A stretch of DNA of 64,000 bases, from positions 21,847,506-21,911,505 of the forward strand of contig OX422184.1 of NCBI GenBank assembly GCA_949130485.1. The letters are read 5' to 3'. This stretch comes from Agelas oroides (lineage: Eukaryota; Porifera; Demospongiae; Agelasida; Agelasidae). Within the stretch, counting starts at the first letter, position 1. Each line of letters opens with the position of its first letter. A program made the position numbers and the translations under genes. Positions 53,501 to 57,643 of the stretch are shown here, in pieces. The notes beneath the pieces were generated by a model. The model made no database searches. It saw only the letters and a list, made by a program, of their open reading frames with translations, and was not told where the DNA came from.

Positions 53501-56500
53501 AAGTGAAATGACTTGTTATGTAGTTTATTGTTGATGTTGATGGATTTCTGGAGGATGTTAGCTGTTTGCACTTATCCACTTGACAATGGAATCATGGGTG
53601 TAACTGTTGTCTAATTGGGTATGTGCATGTGTGTGTGAGTGGTTGTTCTAAGGCACTGTGGTCTCGGGGTCCTCCCAATAACGGGTATGGGAGGACGCCC
53701 TCTTGGTCTCGGGGTCCTCCCAATAACGGGTATGGGAAGATGCCCTTTTCTTTTCAGGGTTCTTCCAATAACTAGTAAGAGAGTAGTACGCCCGGGAAGA
53801 TGCCCTTTGTTTTTCCGGGTTCTTCCAGTACTTGTTACGGGACGCTTGCCTTTTGCTTTCTTTGTTTCGCAGATAGTTCTGCTTATCCCGCGCCCGTTTC
53901 TTGTGGACGTTACGCATACTGCGTTCCTTATCAAATCCAGCACAAGTACGTCAACTGCTGTATGAAAGTAGCAACATATGCAATCGTTTGGGAATCAATC
54001 GATCGTCAAGTTCTCTACGGAAGTAGAATAACCGCAGCTGCATGCCAACTTCACGTGCTGTAGCTGTTTTGAACTTCTGTTGACGTAATCGCTATGAATA
54101 TTCTATTCTAACAAAATGGCGTATAGCAGCAAGCATAAGCGTGGGGTTACCTGAGAATCGCCGATTAATTCGACTTCTTTCTTTGAGAACGATGAGTGGT
54201 GGGTACAATACCCAGTAATTTATGCTGATCTTTCGCGTTTGAATCGTTGTAATAGCTTCAGCCGTTGTCGTGCTATCGTGGTGAGCAAAAGAAGAAGAAG
54301 AAGAAGAAGTCAGAAGATAGACGATTTGCCTTTTTTAGCGATTTGATGTCAGGTATACTTAGCGATGCTTTCCAGCAAATTTAACGATCCTGTTGCCCAT
54401 GGAAGCACTCGATAATGTCTGATATGGCTCATGGAGGCCGTTGACTTATCTAACGCGGACATTTCGAGCGTGTCATTTGTGCACTTTGAATGTGGCCGCC
54501 ATTTTTTTTCGGGGTCATCCCTACATATGGCGTACTACCATACGCCATGATATATATGCCTAATCTTTACTTCCCGTGAGCATGAATGGTGTATTCATAC
54601 ACCTGCATTACATTTGGGCCCCTACCATGTGAAGAAGCAAAGCCAAGCAGCTCCTGAGGGTAAATCCTTTCCTATTTAGTGGTAACTGTTGAGGCCACAC
54701 CTTTTCAATTACATCTCTATCCAGGAAAAGCAGGAAGGGGCGGTAGTCTCGCAAGCCAGACTTAACCAACCCCAGTGCGGATCGCTTTCAGTATAACGCA
54801 CGGCGCTGTGGTTGGTTGGGTCTGGCTTGCGAGAGTAGAAGGGGTGGTAATACTTCGTGAGTGTAATTTGCCCAAGGGCTGCCAAACACGAAGCTTTTAC
54901 TCAAATGAGGGGAGCAAGCGGCCTCCAGTTTTCACATATGACAGAAGTACTACCTTCAAATAACTTAGAAATTGGCTCAATCTGTTGGGGCTATGGGTAT
55001 CAAGGGCACTATTTCAAAGTGCTGGTAAGTTACGAGTATAGTCACACATAAATGGCTTCAAACAAGAGGAAATAGCTTACCTAGCAGTGGTCAGTAACTT
55101 AGATAAACTAGTCCACCCTAGTTACACGCCACTTTTATGCAAATCAGGCCACTGGCTAAGCCTAGCACTTGCTTAGCATGCTTGACACTTTGGTGCCTTT
55201 CAATTGAAGTTGGAAAAAAGTTGCCAACAGTACCTTTCGAGTGTTTCTGCATTTAAGCTACACAAACGTGATCCTCCAGCATAGCACTGGAGGATCACGT
55301 TTAACATCATCTCACCTCTTCCTGTTGGTTTACATCAGCTCCATTTTTCAATAGGTAGGCAACAACGTTTTGATGACCTCGCCAGCTGGCAAGGTACAGT
55401 GCACTATGGCCAGTCTGTGAATACAAGGGATGCAGAATAAATTGCTGGTAATTCTCACTGTTTTACAAATGCTCACACTGTCTGCTTAGCTTCATTCCCA
55501 GGCATGTCTACCCCTCCAGTTTTTGGTTGATGAAAATGATAAAGAGTGGAGATTGGGAAAGGCCTGGGAATGTGGCTGTAGCTAGTTCAGACATTTCACC
55601 ATTCAATAAGCATAACAATATACAGAGTGGATTATGTAGTTCTTGTAAATCGATGACCTTCCTCACTATTTACTGTTAACAGGTAAATGGGAAAATTAAT
55701 GTACTTGTGAGGTACCATTGATAGTGGTGATTAGAGCAATTTGTCCAACATAATTGATGACCCTCCGCACTATTTACTGTAGTAGATAATGACATAAAAT
55801 TAATGTACTTGTGTGATGCCATGGTGATACATGTAATAAGAGTAATTTGTCCAACATGCATAACAGTGAGACAGGTAGTGTTGAACTCTAGTCGATGTCA
55901 TCTTGGAGGAGAGTCTCAGGTGATGAATAATCATATTCTCACAGTATATACGGACAGGGATCAGTGTGAGGTTAAGGTTCAATACAAGTATTAGTGTGCA
56001 TAAGCACAACAGTATTGTCTCAGATACAGTCCTTGTGAAGTGGAAATGCAGTGCCTCTTACGTAGCCGTAGCTTACATTGTAGTATGGCACATGTGGTTT
56101 GAACAGCACACTTTGGAAATGGTTTGGAATTTTATGTCAGGTTGGGTGCTTAGTATTCAACTTCTGATTTGATAGCTGGCAATAGGTAGAACAAAATTTC
56201 AACATTTCATGCTGCTTAAACAATCTTCTATGGATGTTGAGTGCAACCTCTGGGAAGCAATCAGACTACTACATGTGACAGTCCTGTGAAGAAATCGAAG
56301 ATTGTTTCGTTGTGTATTTCGTTTGCATCGCTGTGTTTGAAGTGCCGTATTGCTGAACTTCCATTAAGGGCGGGACTCATGTGCTTCGTAGATGCAAGAA
56401 CATCTTCTGAGTCTAACGGAAGATCAGTGATATGGCGCTTTGAACGCAGCGATGCAATCGAAACATGCAACGGAATGATCTTCAATTTCTACACGGGACT

Positions 56501-57643
56501 GCCACACACATATGTATCAACCAAAACCGCAGAGGGAGGTAAATGAAGTTAGTGGTGTACATTTTCATACATGGCAACCAAATGATGCTGCTAAATCCCT
56601 AGCAACAAATTGCAGAATCTCACATCTGTATACACATACGTACACTGGTATGACACAAGGCTTCCATGGGACACACCCTGTGGTGCTGGCAAACTATGTT
56701 ACACATTCAATGTGCTTAATGAGAAATTGGTATGGCTAAGTTTTATCACAACCTCGTTTCCACACTCTCCCCGCATGCAAACAAAAAACCTAAAAGAAAG
56801 AGGAGAGCCTGGAAAAATTTATCACACGAGAAATGTCATAGGTGGAGAGAAATGTGTGTGAACGAATGAACTCACCCACGCTTTATGGACAGAATACTTG
56901 CTTGGTTGGGAAAGCTTTCTTGCCAACAGAACGGTACTAGGTGGCACTACACTACATTACATGGCAGTACAGCTAGCTATGGTGAGGGTACACAGACCCT
57001 TACTTTTGAAAATCATGCTTACTTACTCGCTTACCTACCAAACTGACCACTGTACACTCCGGAGAATGGCTTTGTAAGTGCTATTAAACACAAATGTGGC
57101 CCTTTCCTAGGCTTTGGTCAAGTCTATTCTGCGCTTACTCTTTGAAAAAAATTACAGAATGGGCTCCTACTAAAACACGGCTACGTGTACTGTCGATTAA
57201 GCAATTACGTGCGTGGGATCCGCATATGCTCAATTAAATCCTCTACCCTCTTTCTGTCACTCATGTAATAAATTATTCCAGGTCCTTTACTGCTTTTCTG
57301 TACTGGGTGGGGCCTGGCAATGAGGCTAATTTTATCGTAGCCCAGGGCAAATAGCTACACCCTTGCATCTGGTCAGTGGTTAGGTTGGGGCTTCCCCTAC
57401 TAATATGAGTGGGTTGGTCTAGCTAGAAGCCCTCAAGGGGCAGAGTACAATGAATGGTAGAAGGCTGCCAGAGACTGACAATGAGGCTATATTTTGTACA
57501 CCTCTTGAACAATTTTGTTCCTAATTATCTATGACTGCACCAACCTTGTCCTGGGAGTTGATATGAGCACCATTCTCTATCAGCAGTTTCACTACTTCTT
57601 CATCACCATTATAGGATGCAGCTACTAATGGAGACGTACCATC
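14358..57643 (-). CDS. Ankyrin-repeat gene, overall model (5' end not seen)
   Basis: Fourteen exons on the - strand, from 57643 down to the TAA at 14358-14360. Twelve carry one full ankyrin repeat each (32-34 residues, pattern DGxTPLxxAxxxGHxxVV, then xxLLxxGAxxNxQDK). One carries a degenerate repeat and the last a tail. Every junction is phase 0 and every exon has AG before and GT after it on the - strand, so whole repeats can be gained or lost in frame. About 488 codons are visible. Ankyrin repeats form a stacked protein-binding surface; the partner is unknown. Introns are long and full of MITEs and segmental copies. N-terminal exons, and any signalling domain, were not found in 57644-64000. 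It could also be two adjacent or alternatively spliced genes, because the right half is a duplicate of the middle. Confidence 0.75.
14960..15742. repeat. Direct intron repeat, two ~170-bp copies
   Basis: About 170 bp beginning 'ctgttacgtcaac' occur at 14961 and again at 15572 (offset 611). They share 'gggtgtcttatcaaaggtt' and 'gaggagcacgcttgctttga'. The copies straddle the exon 15183-15290, so they mark an old tandem duplication of an exon-intron unit. Confidence 0.85.
15183..15290 (-). CDS. Ankyrin gene, degenerate last repeat exon
   Basis: Reads NDVTALDVAKTFSHESV, then CQELQSHMGRQHEQRKTTT. The TALDVA core is ankyrin-like, but the GH and the LLxxGA loop are lost, as is usual for a capping repeat. 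The donor cact|gtaagt is perfect; if it were not used, the frame would stop at TAG five codons later (VSGNN), so an alternative C-terminus is possible. Confidence 0.72.
15752..15853 (-). CDS. Ankyrin repeat exon (34 codons)
   Basis: Reads STGWTALFFAAKDGDLDL, then TRLLITGGAAVELKDK. One residue longer than the usual 33 at the start. Acceptor tctttag, donor aag|gtatgc, phase 0 at both ends. Confidence 0.8.
16144..16633. mobile_element. CAGTGGAACC MITE, TA target, 490 bp
   Basis: The ends CAGTGGAACCCCGCTTAACG and gttatagagaggttccactg are inverted and flanked by TA. Repeated 'agcggacac' motifs lie inside. Same family as 8710-8962. It sits in an ankyrin-gene intron. Short - ORFs within it are not genes. 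Confidence 0.9.
16791..16892 (-). CDS. Ankyrin repeat exon (34 codons)
   Basis: Reads EGLTALILAIKQGHTEIV, then WELVDHANTDVNIQEQ, with one extra residue in the loop before VN. Acceptor ccttag, donor cag|gtatat, phase 0. Confidence 0.82.
17467..17565 (-). CDS. Ankyrin repeat exon
   Basis: Canonical 33 residues: DGRTALALASWNGHLSVV, then KELVAKGANPNIQDQ. Acceptor ctggtag, donor caa|gtatgt, phase 0. A truncated relic of this exon is present at 27713-27737. Confidence 0.85.
17630..18000. repeat. Dispersed repeat, about 370 bp
   Basis: Matches 63497-63880 through much of its length ('gaatgaagttattgcaaagg', 'aacaaatgaaggcag', 'atgggcgta' and 'ttttgagagatta' near the end), and a truncated copy at 46994-47127. 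The ends ctctcaaaaata and tttttgagag, seen best at 63497-63880, suggest a MITE. The - ORF 17601-17945 lies in it and is unlikely to be real. Confidence 0.75.
18691..18789 (-). CDS. Ankyrin repeat exon
   Basis: 33 residues: NQDTALTIASYHGKIEVV, then KELLAAGAHTDIQDD. His-Gly order is intact (YHGK replaces xGH). Acceptor ccacag, donor gat|gtatgc, phase 0. Confidence 0.82.
19715..21886. repeat. Direct duplication D, copy 1
   Basis: From 'aatgggaaatgatgtcaac' to 'ttgaagtatcta' this block matches 24546-27602. It includes one ankyrin exon. Copy 2 is longer because it gained a TTAA element and an insertion of about 485 bp, while copy 1 holds its own sequence at about 20545-20800. At its far end lies a block whose - frame reads SEEPFAKIKTVKFS, seen in both copies and probably a transposon remnant. 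Confidence 0.88.
19953..20051 (-). CDS. Ankyrin repeat exon, D copy 1
   Basis: 33 residues: NGWSPLMFASQHGHYEIT, then RLLIGRGANLNSQNK. Acceptor ccctgcag, donor aag|gtgagt, phase 0. It differs from the copy at 25404 by F8 versus T and K33 versus N; all three base changes alter amino acids. Confidence 0.87.
21895..22100. repeat. Repeat shared with 48345-48560
   Basis: The block with 'acgtccaggaactttctgct' and 'gggtgatcacccgatgtgcg' is present nearly unchanged at 48345-48560. Its boundary with the next duplicated block differs between the two sites, so each is a separate junction between segmental copies. Confidence 0.8.
22343..22870. mobile_element. Element with ATTACTGTATTGTCC ends
   Basis: The left end 'attactgtattgtcccggg' and right end cccaggacaatacagtaat are inverted; gtaagcgc and gtgcttgc follow inside. 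Copies at 31797-32311 and 50746-51282 travelled with the segmental duplication. About 530 bp, with no intact transposase seen. Confidence 0.75.
23432..23565. mobile_element. 134-bp hairpin MITE with 9-bp target duplication
   Basis: The element is a stem of about 55 bp with a 24-nt loop, from tagcctcattcccaggcc to ggcctgggaatgaggcta. It is flanked by the direct repeat TACCTTTAT (23423-23431 and 23566-23574). Copies at 32852-32985 and 51845-51978 sit at the same place in the other segmental copies. The 9-bp duplication is typical of Mutator-like elements; the assignment is inferred. Confidence 0.92.
24262..24547. repeat. Dispersed repeat copy 2, with a TTAA end
   Basis: 24270-24460 is the reverse complement of 10888-11070 at moderate identity. 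It runs into ggtaaagggttaa at 24535-24547, exactly where the D duplication begins, so the end of a TTAA-type element appears to mark the duplication boundary. Confidence 0.6.
24729..25336. mobile_element. TTAA-flanked MITE (piggyBac-like)
   Basis: TTAACCCTTTACTCC at the left and ggtttaaagggttaa at the right, with TTAA at both edges. It is missing from D copy 1, where gctttaagtatttg is continuous. The right-hand part holds GACGACTATAGTCGTC palindromes. The inner sequence matches the element at 30021-30645. TTAA targets are typical of piggyBac-type elements; no transposase is present. An extra 17 bp (gtatggacctatgttaa) follows the right edge. Confidence 0.85.
25404..25502 (-). CDS. Ankyrin repeat exon, D copy 2
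   Basis: 33 residues: NGWSPLMTASQHGHYEIT, then RLLIGRGANLNSQNN. Acceptor ccctgcag, donor aat|gtgagt, phase 0. Splice sites and frame are intact, so it is probably used, though it could be skipped as an alternative to 19953-20051. Confidence 0.82.
26026..26510. mobile_element. ~485-bp insertion with gene-like interior
   Basis: Missing from D copy 1 and from related introns, where 'ctcacaatatattcag' is continuous. It sits in an AT-repeat target, so its ends are unclear. Inside is the perfect palindrome TACTGCGCATGCGCAGTA at 26170-26187 and an open + frame (26179-26502) with gtaagt-like donors. It may be a transposon carrying promoter or exon sequence. Confidence 0.55.
27713..27737 (-). pseudogene. 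Relic of an ankyrin exon
   Basis: On the - strand, acceptor actgtag and AATGGGAGGACAGCTCTAAC match the start of the exon at 17467-17565, including about 25 bp of intron beyond (cttccaac). The match then stops. It marks a breakpoint of an old exon-intron duplication. Confidence 0.75.
27850..28289. other. No gene; G/A-rich intron sequence
   Basis: The + strand is strikingly rich in GGG and GGT ('ggtggggagggaggatat', ggggctaaactg). Weaker relatives with ggggctaattgg or gggtaaact lie at 41050-41125, 45320-45385 and 62040-62105. No exon features seen. Confidence 0.5.
28290..28857. repeat. Repeat E, copy 1
   Basis: Matches 41750-42246 ('aattggattacaaacacagg' through ggttgaaccgccac). In the other copy a 66-codon + frame (41756-41956) is open; here it is broken by indels, so the frame is not conserved. 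It provides the empty target site for the insertion at 42248-43429. Confidence 0.85.
28810..29028 (-). CDS. Short ORF with hydrophobic N-terminus, doubtful
   Basis: 72 codons: a hydrophobic run (HFLKLLFIALLCLVLCLRF) like a signal anchor, then a polar tail with ENNPLYNIKV. The last 14 codons are kept in repeat E copy 2 with two replacements. No splice sites or neighbours support it, and it lies in duplicated intron sequence. Probably a chance ORF. Confidence 0.15.
   Translation of the reverse strand: MTALCWPLGIHFLKLLFIALLCLVLCLRFAGAGTRWPRSADPSTGMKPQPVIYENNPLYNIKVAVQPSGMNN
29180..29830. repeat. Repeat F, shared by three introns
   Basis: 'cgtacaagcaaacaagattt' and 'acattcaagtgttgggaggt' recur at 39018-39116 and 60118-60220. 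'attattatgga' with 'gggtgtagctgta' recurs at 39290 and 43476. It immediately precedes (in + coordinates) an ankyrin exon here, which suggests exon and intron were copied together. Confidence 0.75.
29858..29956 (-). CDS. Ankyrin repeat exon
   Basis: 33 residues: DGESPLYISSFYGHSDVV, then RLLISAGANPDIQKK. Acceptor cactgtag, donor aag|gtgagg, phase 0. Confidence 0.86.
30021..30645. mobile_element. TTAA-flanked MITE, second copy
   Basis: TTAACTCTTTACCCCCGA at the left and atcgggggtaaagggttaa at the right form an inverted repeat of about 18 bp with TTAA at both edges. The inner sequence is shared with 24729-25336. Near the right end the block cgggcgcatacgggcgct is repeated. Confidence 0.9.
32852..32985. 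mobile_element. 134-bp hairpin MITE, S copy 1
   Basis: Same site and structure as 23432-23565, with ends tagcctcgttcccagg and cctgggaacgaggcta, and TACCTTTAT on both sides. Confidence 0.9.
33983..34075. mobile_element. 93-bp hairpin MITE
   Basis: The arms 'tagtctcgcaagccagacc' and ggtctggcttgcaagagta flank ccaaccccag/ctggggttgg. Likely target duplication gaaggggcgg / gaaggggtgg (about 10 bp, one mismatch). The matching copy in S copy 2 is at about 54744-54836. Confidence 0.85.
34567..34662 (-). CDS. Ankyrin repeat exon, S copy 1 (32 codons)
   Basis: Reads TGQSALYLASWRGHQNVA, then YLLKNGADVNQQKE. One Val codon is missing relative to the S copy 2 exon at 55316 (a 3-bp difference), shortening a helix by one residue. 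Acceptor ttcacag, donor gag|gtgaga, phase 0. Confidence 0.85.
34732..34823. mobile_element. Short MITE, TAGCTTCATTCCC family
   Basis: The left end tagcttcattcccaggca pairs with tgggaatgtggctg. The matching copy in S copy 2 lies at about 55487-55578. Confidence 0.65.
35650..36224. mobile_element. ~600-bp MITE, TAGCCTC family, inverted
   Basis: Runs from acctcgtttccacactctcc to gcctggcaatgaggcta. The inside matches, in reverse, the elements at 40055-40665 and 44234-44853 (ccaagcaagtattctgtc-type sequence). The counterpart in S copy 2 is 56751-57328. Just left of it, S copy 1 has lost about 370 bp that S copy 2 keeps (56380-56750). Confidence 0.8.
36435..36533 (-). CDS. Ankyrin repeat exon, S copy 1 (diverged pair)
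   Basis: 33 residues: DGASPVSVASQDGHQQIV, then QLLIEHGAHINSQDK. Acceptor ccctgcag, donor aag|gttggt, phase 0. The duplicate at 57545 differs at 19 bases and 12 residues, almost all between residues 3 and 24, while the last nine residues and the flanking intron are nearly identical. See findings. Confidence 0.87.
38506..38700 (+). CDS. Candidate first exon on the opposite strand, S copy 1
   Basis: ATGATG, then 65 open codons (VVDQVDHKSDSFATF ... CQQEKPKTLHTTILE) to a perfect donor gaa|gtaagt. The S copy 2 equivalent (59609-59803) keeps the ORF and donor with 6 replacements and 1 silent change. No downstream exon was found, and the family is unknown. It lies within a long intron of the ankyrin gene, on the other strand. 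Confidence 0.3.
39113..39165. mobile_element. 53-bp hairpin, TAGCCTCGTACCCAGG
   Basis: tagcctcgtacccaggc and gcctgggtacgaggcta form a short stem. Next to it, S copy 1 has lost sequence present at 60215-60470, so the insertion may mark a deletion junction. Confidence 0.8.
39276..41170. repeat. Direct repeat B, unit 1
   Basis: Matches 43456-45400, and about 60570-62100 in S copy 2. Includes the 75-bp hairpin at 39333-39407 (tctcgttcccaagcc ends) and the MITE at 40055-40665. No exon. Confidence 0.85.
40055..40665. mobile_element. ~610-bp MITE, TAGCCTCGTTCCC family
   Basis: tagcctcgttcccaggcc at the left and gagcctgggaatgaagcta at the right. The short - ORFs inside (40174-40519) recur in the B unit 2 copy because of homology; no transposase is recognised. 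Confidence 0.82.
41425..41523 (-). CDS. Ankyrin repeat exon between the B units
   Basis: 33 residues: SGATSLFIACQNGHQAIV, then ERLLQSGASVDKQRK. Acceptor gtgatag, donor aag|gtgagg, phase 0. It has no counterpart in S copy 2, which lacks the interval between the B units. Confidence 0.85.
41750..42246. repeat. Repeat E, copy 2
   Basis: Matches 28290-28857. A 66-codon + frame at 41756-41956 is open here but broken in copy 1, so I do not call it a gene. Confidence 0.85.
42248..43429. mobile_element. Helitron-like element with foldback 5' end, copy 1
   Basis: The related intron at 28855 reads ttgta^tagtggg without the insertion, so the element lies between A and T with no target duplication. It begins CAAGACTTAAAAAC, and its first 275 bp form a hairpin with arms of about 110 bp. 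It ends catccctacata, then agagag...ctctct, then GA. 52791-54550 has the same plan. An A^T target and a 3' hairpin are Helitron traits, but the TC and CTRR ends are absent. It carries a small MITE at 42930-42985 and an exon-like segment at 43016-43150. No Rep/helicase, so it is non-autonomous. Confidence 0.7.
43016..43150 (+). pseudogene. Captured exon-like segment
   Basis: 45 open codons, including QQPGSAVNSFFDHSKSEAMK and GWEAACSDEDQFRVKIK, end at a good donor aag|gtaagc. An ATG at 43011 (atggcgtcc) is in another frame and stops after 13 codons, so it looks like a first exon broken by a frameshift. It lies inside the Helitron-like element. Family unknown. Confidence 0.4.
43456..45400. repeat. 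Direct repeat B, unit 2
   Basis: Matches 39276-41170, including the tctcgttcccaagcc hairpin (43516-43592) and the MITE at 44234-44853. Beyond 45400 the sequence matches S copy 2 (about 62100-63640) rather than B unit 1. Confidence 0.85.
46179..46284. repeat. ~31-bp tandem repeat, about 3.5 units
   Basis: Units such as tactacaagtcacgcgagaa followed by tccgtatcagg repeat with a period of 30-31 bp. They make up the last third of the 176-codon ORF at 45779-46309. Confidence 0.9.
46334..46482. mobile_element. 149-bp MITE, ATTATCACCATAGTAC ends
   Basis: attatcaccatagtac at the left and gtactatggtgataat at the right are inverted, with agctataccggaaaa-type sequence next inside. Missing at the corresponding position in S copy 2. 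Confidence 0.85.
46613..46667 (-). CDS. Candidate 55-nt exon, S copy 1
   Basis: - strand: acceptor gctggcccctag, donor gatagg-side g|gtgagt, and the only open frame reads KLQLLTCLRANSLQPEI. The S copy 2 equivalent at 62945-62999 keeps both splice sites and the frame (KVQLLTCLRANFLQPEI). It is phase 1 in and phase 2 out, so it cannot be spliced between the phase-0 ankyrin exons alone. Confidence 0.25.
47134..49576. other. Between the two S copies; no exon recognised
   Basis: Holds G/C homopolymer-rich sequence near 47155-47180, an inverted pair 'gctatatcgtaggtgacgg' / 'tcacctacgatatagc' at 47970-48010, the block 48345-48575 shared with 21895-22110, the 19-bp array at 48752-48899, and otherwise unique AT-rich DNA. 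Confidence 0.5.
48716..48899. repeat. 19-bp tandem array with an inverted leading unit
   Basis: About 7.8 units of tgatcgagcacacccgagc run head to tail from 48752. At 48716-48736 one unit stands in reverse (cagctcgggtgtgctcgatca), separated by a small stem (gatcaggga..ttcctgatc). One unit (catatcctagc) is diverged. There are no spacers. Confidence 0.93.
50007..50467. mobile_element. 461-bp MITE, CACTGCAAAAA ends
   Basis: The ends cactgcaaaaac and ttttttgcagtg are inverted with TA on both sides. S copy 1 has the empty site (gagatccaaaacatgaag near 31526). Inside, about 50090-50276, a second long hairpin (atgttagctagtcatgtttc and its complement) is nested. Confidence 0.88.
51845..51978. mobile_element. 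134-bp hairpin MITE, S copy 2
   Basis: Equivalent of 23432-23565 and 32852-32985. The right end is slightly decayed (gaggtta). Confidence 0.9.
52791..54550. mobile_element. Helitron-like element with foldback 5' end, copy 2
   Basis: S copy 1 has no insertion here (gataggcatatatatatgcc near 33780). It starts CAAGTCACAAAAAAG and its first 672 bp form a hairpin with ~130-bp arms (52791-52922 and 53330-53462). It ends catccctacat, then atggcgta...tacgccat, then GA, with A before and T after. This is the same architecture as 42248-43429. Cargo: the peptide-repeat ORF at 53648-53917, an (AAG)n tract at 54290-54309, and promoter-like sequence with an ATGGCG at about 54116. No helicase or Rep motif seen. 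Confidence 0.7.
53648..53917 (-). CDS. YWxNPExKRASS peptide-repeat ORF (cargo)
   Basis: Reads MRNVHKKRARDKQNYL, then four tandem units: YWKNPEKQRASSRAY, YWKNPEKKRASSHTR, YWEDPETKRASSHTR, YWEDPET. It ends TVP and TAG. Very basic; the frame is open further upstream to about 53950 (AGFDKERS). I recall such repeats as frequent in sponge predicted proteins linked to mobile elements; that is from memory. A + frame across the same repeats (53639-53965) is a shadow. It may be an exon fragment rather than a whole gene. Confidence 0.45.
   Translation of the reverse strand: MRNVHKKRARDKQNYLRNKESKRQASRNKYWKNPEKQRASSRAYYSLTSYWKNPEKKRASSHTRYWEDPETKRASSHTRYWEDPETTVP
55316..55414 (-). CDS. Ankyrin repeat exon, S copy 2
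   Basis: 33 residues: TGHSALYLASWRGHQNVV, then AYLLKNGADVNQQEE. It differs from 34567-34662 by Q/H, K/E, one silent change and one extra Val codon. Acceptor ttcacag, donor gag|gtgaga, phase 0. Confidence 0.85.
56272..56512. mobile_element. MITE, TGTGACAGTCC ends
   Basis: The left end tgtgacagtcctgtgaagaa and right end acgggactgccacaca are inverted, and 'gaagattgtttcgttg' is mirrored by caacggaatgatcttc. Related to 13305-13524. The right half is deleted in S copy 1 (35520-35640). Confidence 0.75.
57545..57643 (-). CDS. Ankyrin repeat exon, S copy 2 (diverged pair)
   Basis: 33 residues: DGTSPLVAASYNGDEEVV, then KLLIENGAHINSQDK. Acceptor ccctgcag, donor aag|gttggt, phase 0. This is the most 5' ankyrin exon I can find in the window. 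Confidence 0.87.

Noticed and set aside
53611..53965. Second - ORF and + ORF across the peptide-repeat region
   Set aside because: Shadows of the same tandem DNA repeat in other frames; only the YWxNPExKRASS frame has protein-like composition.
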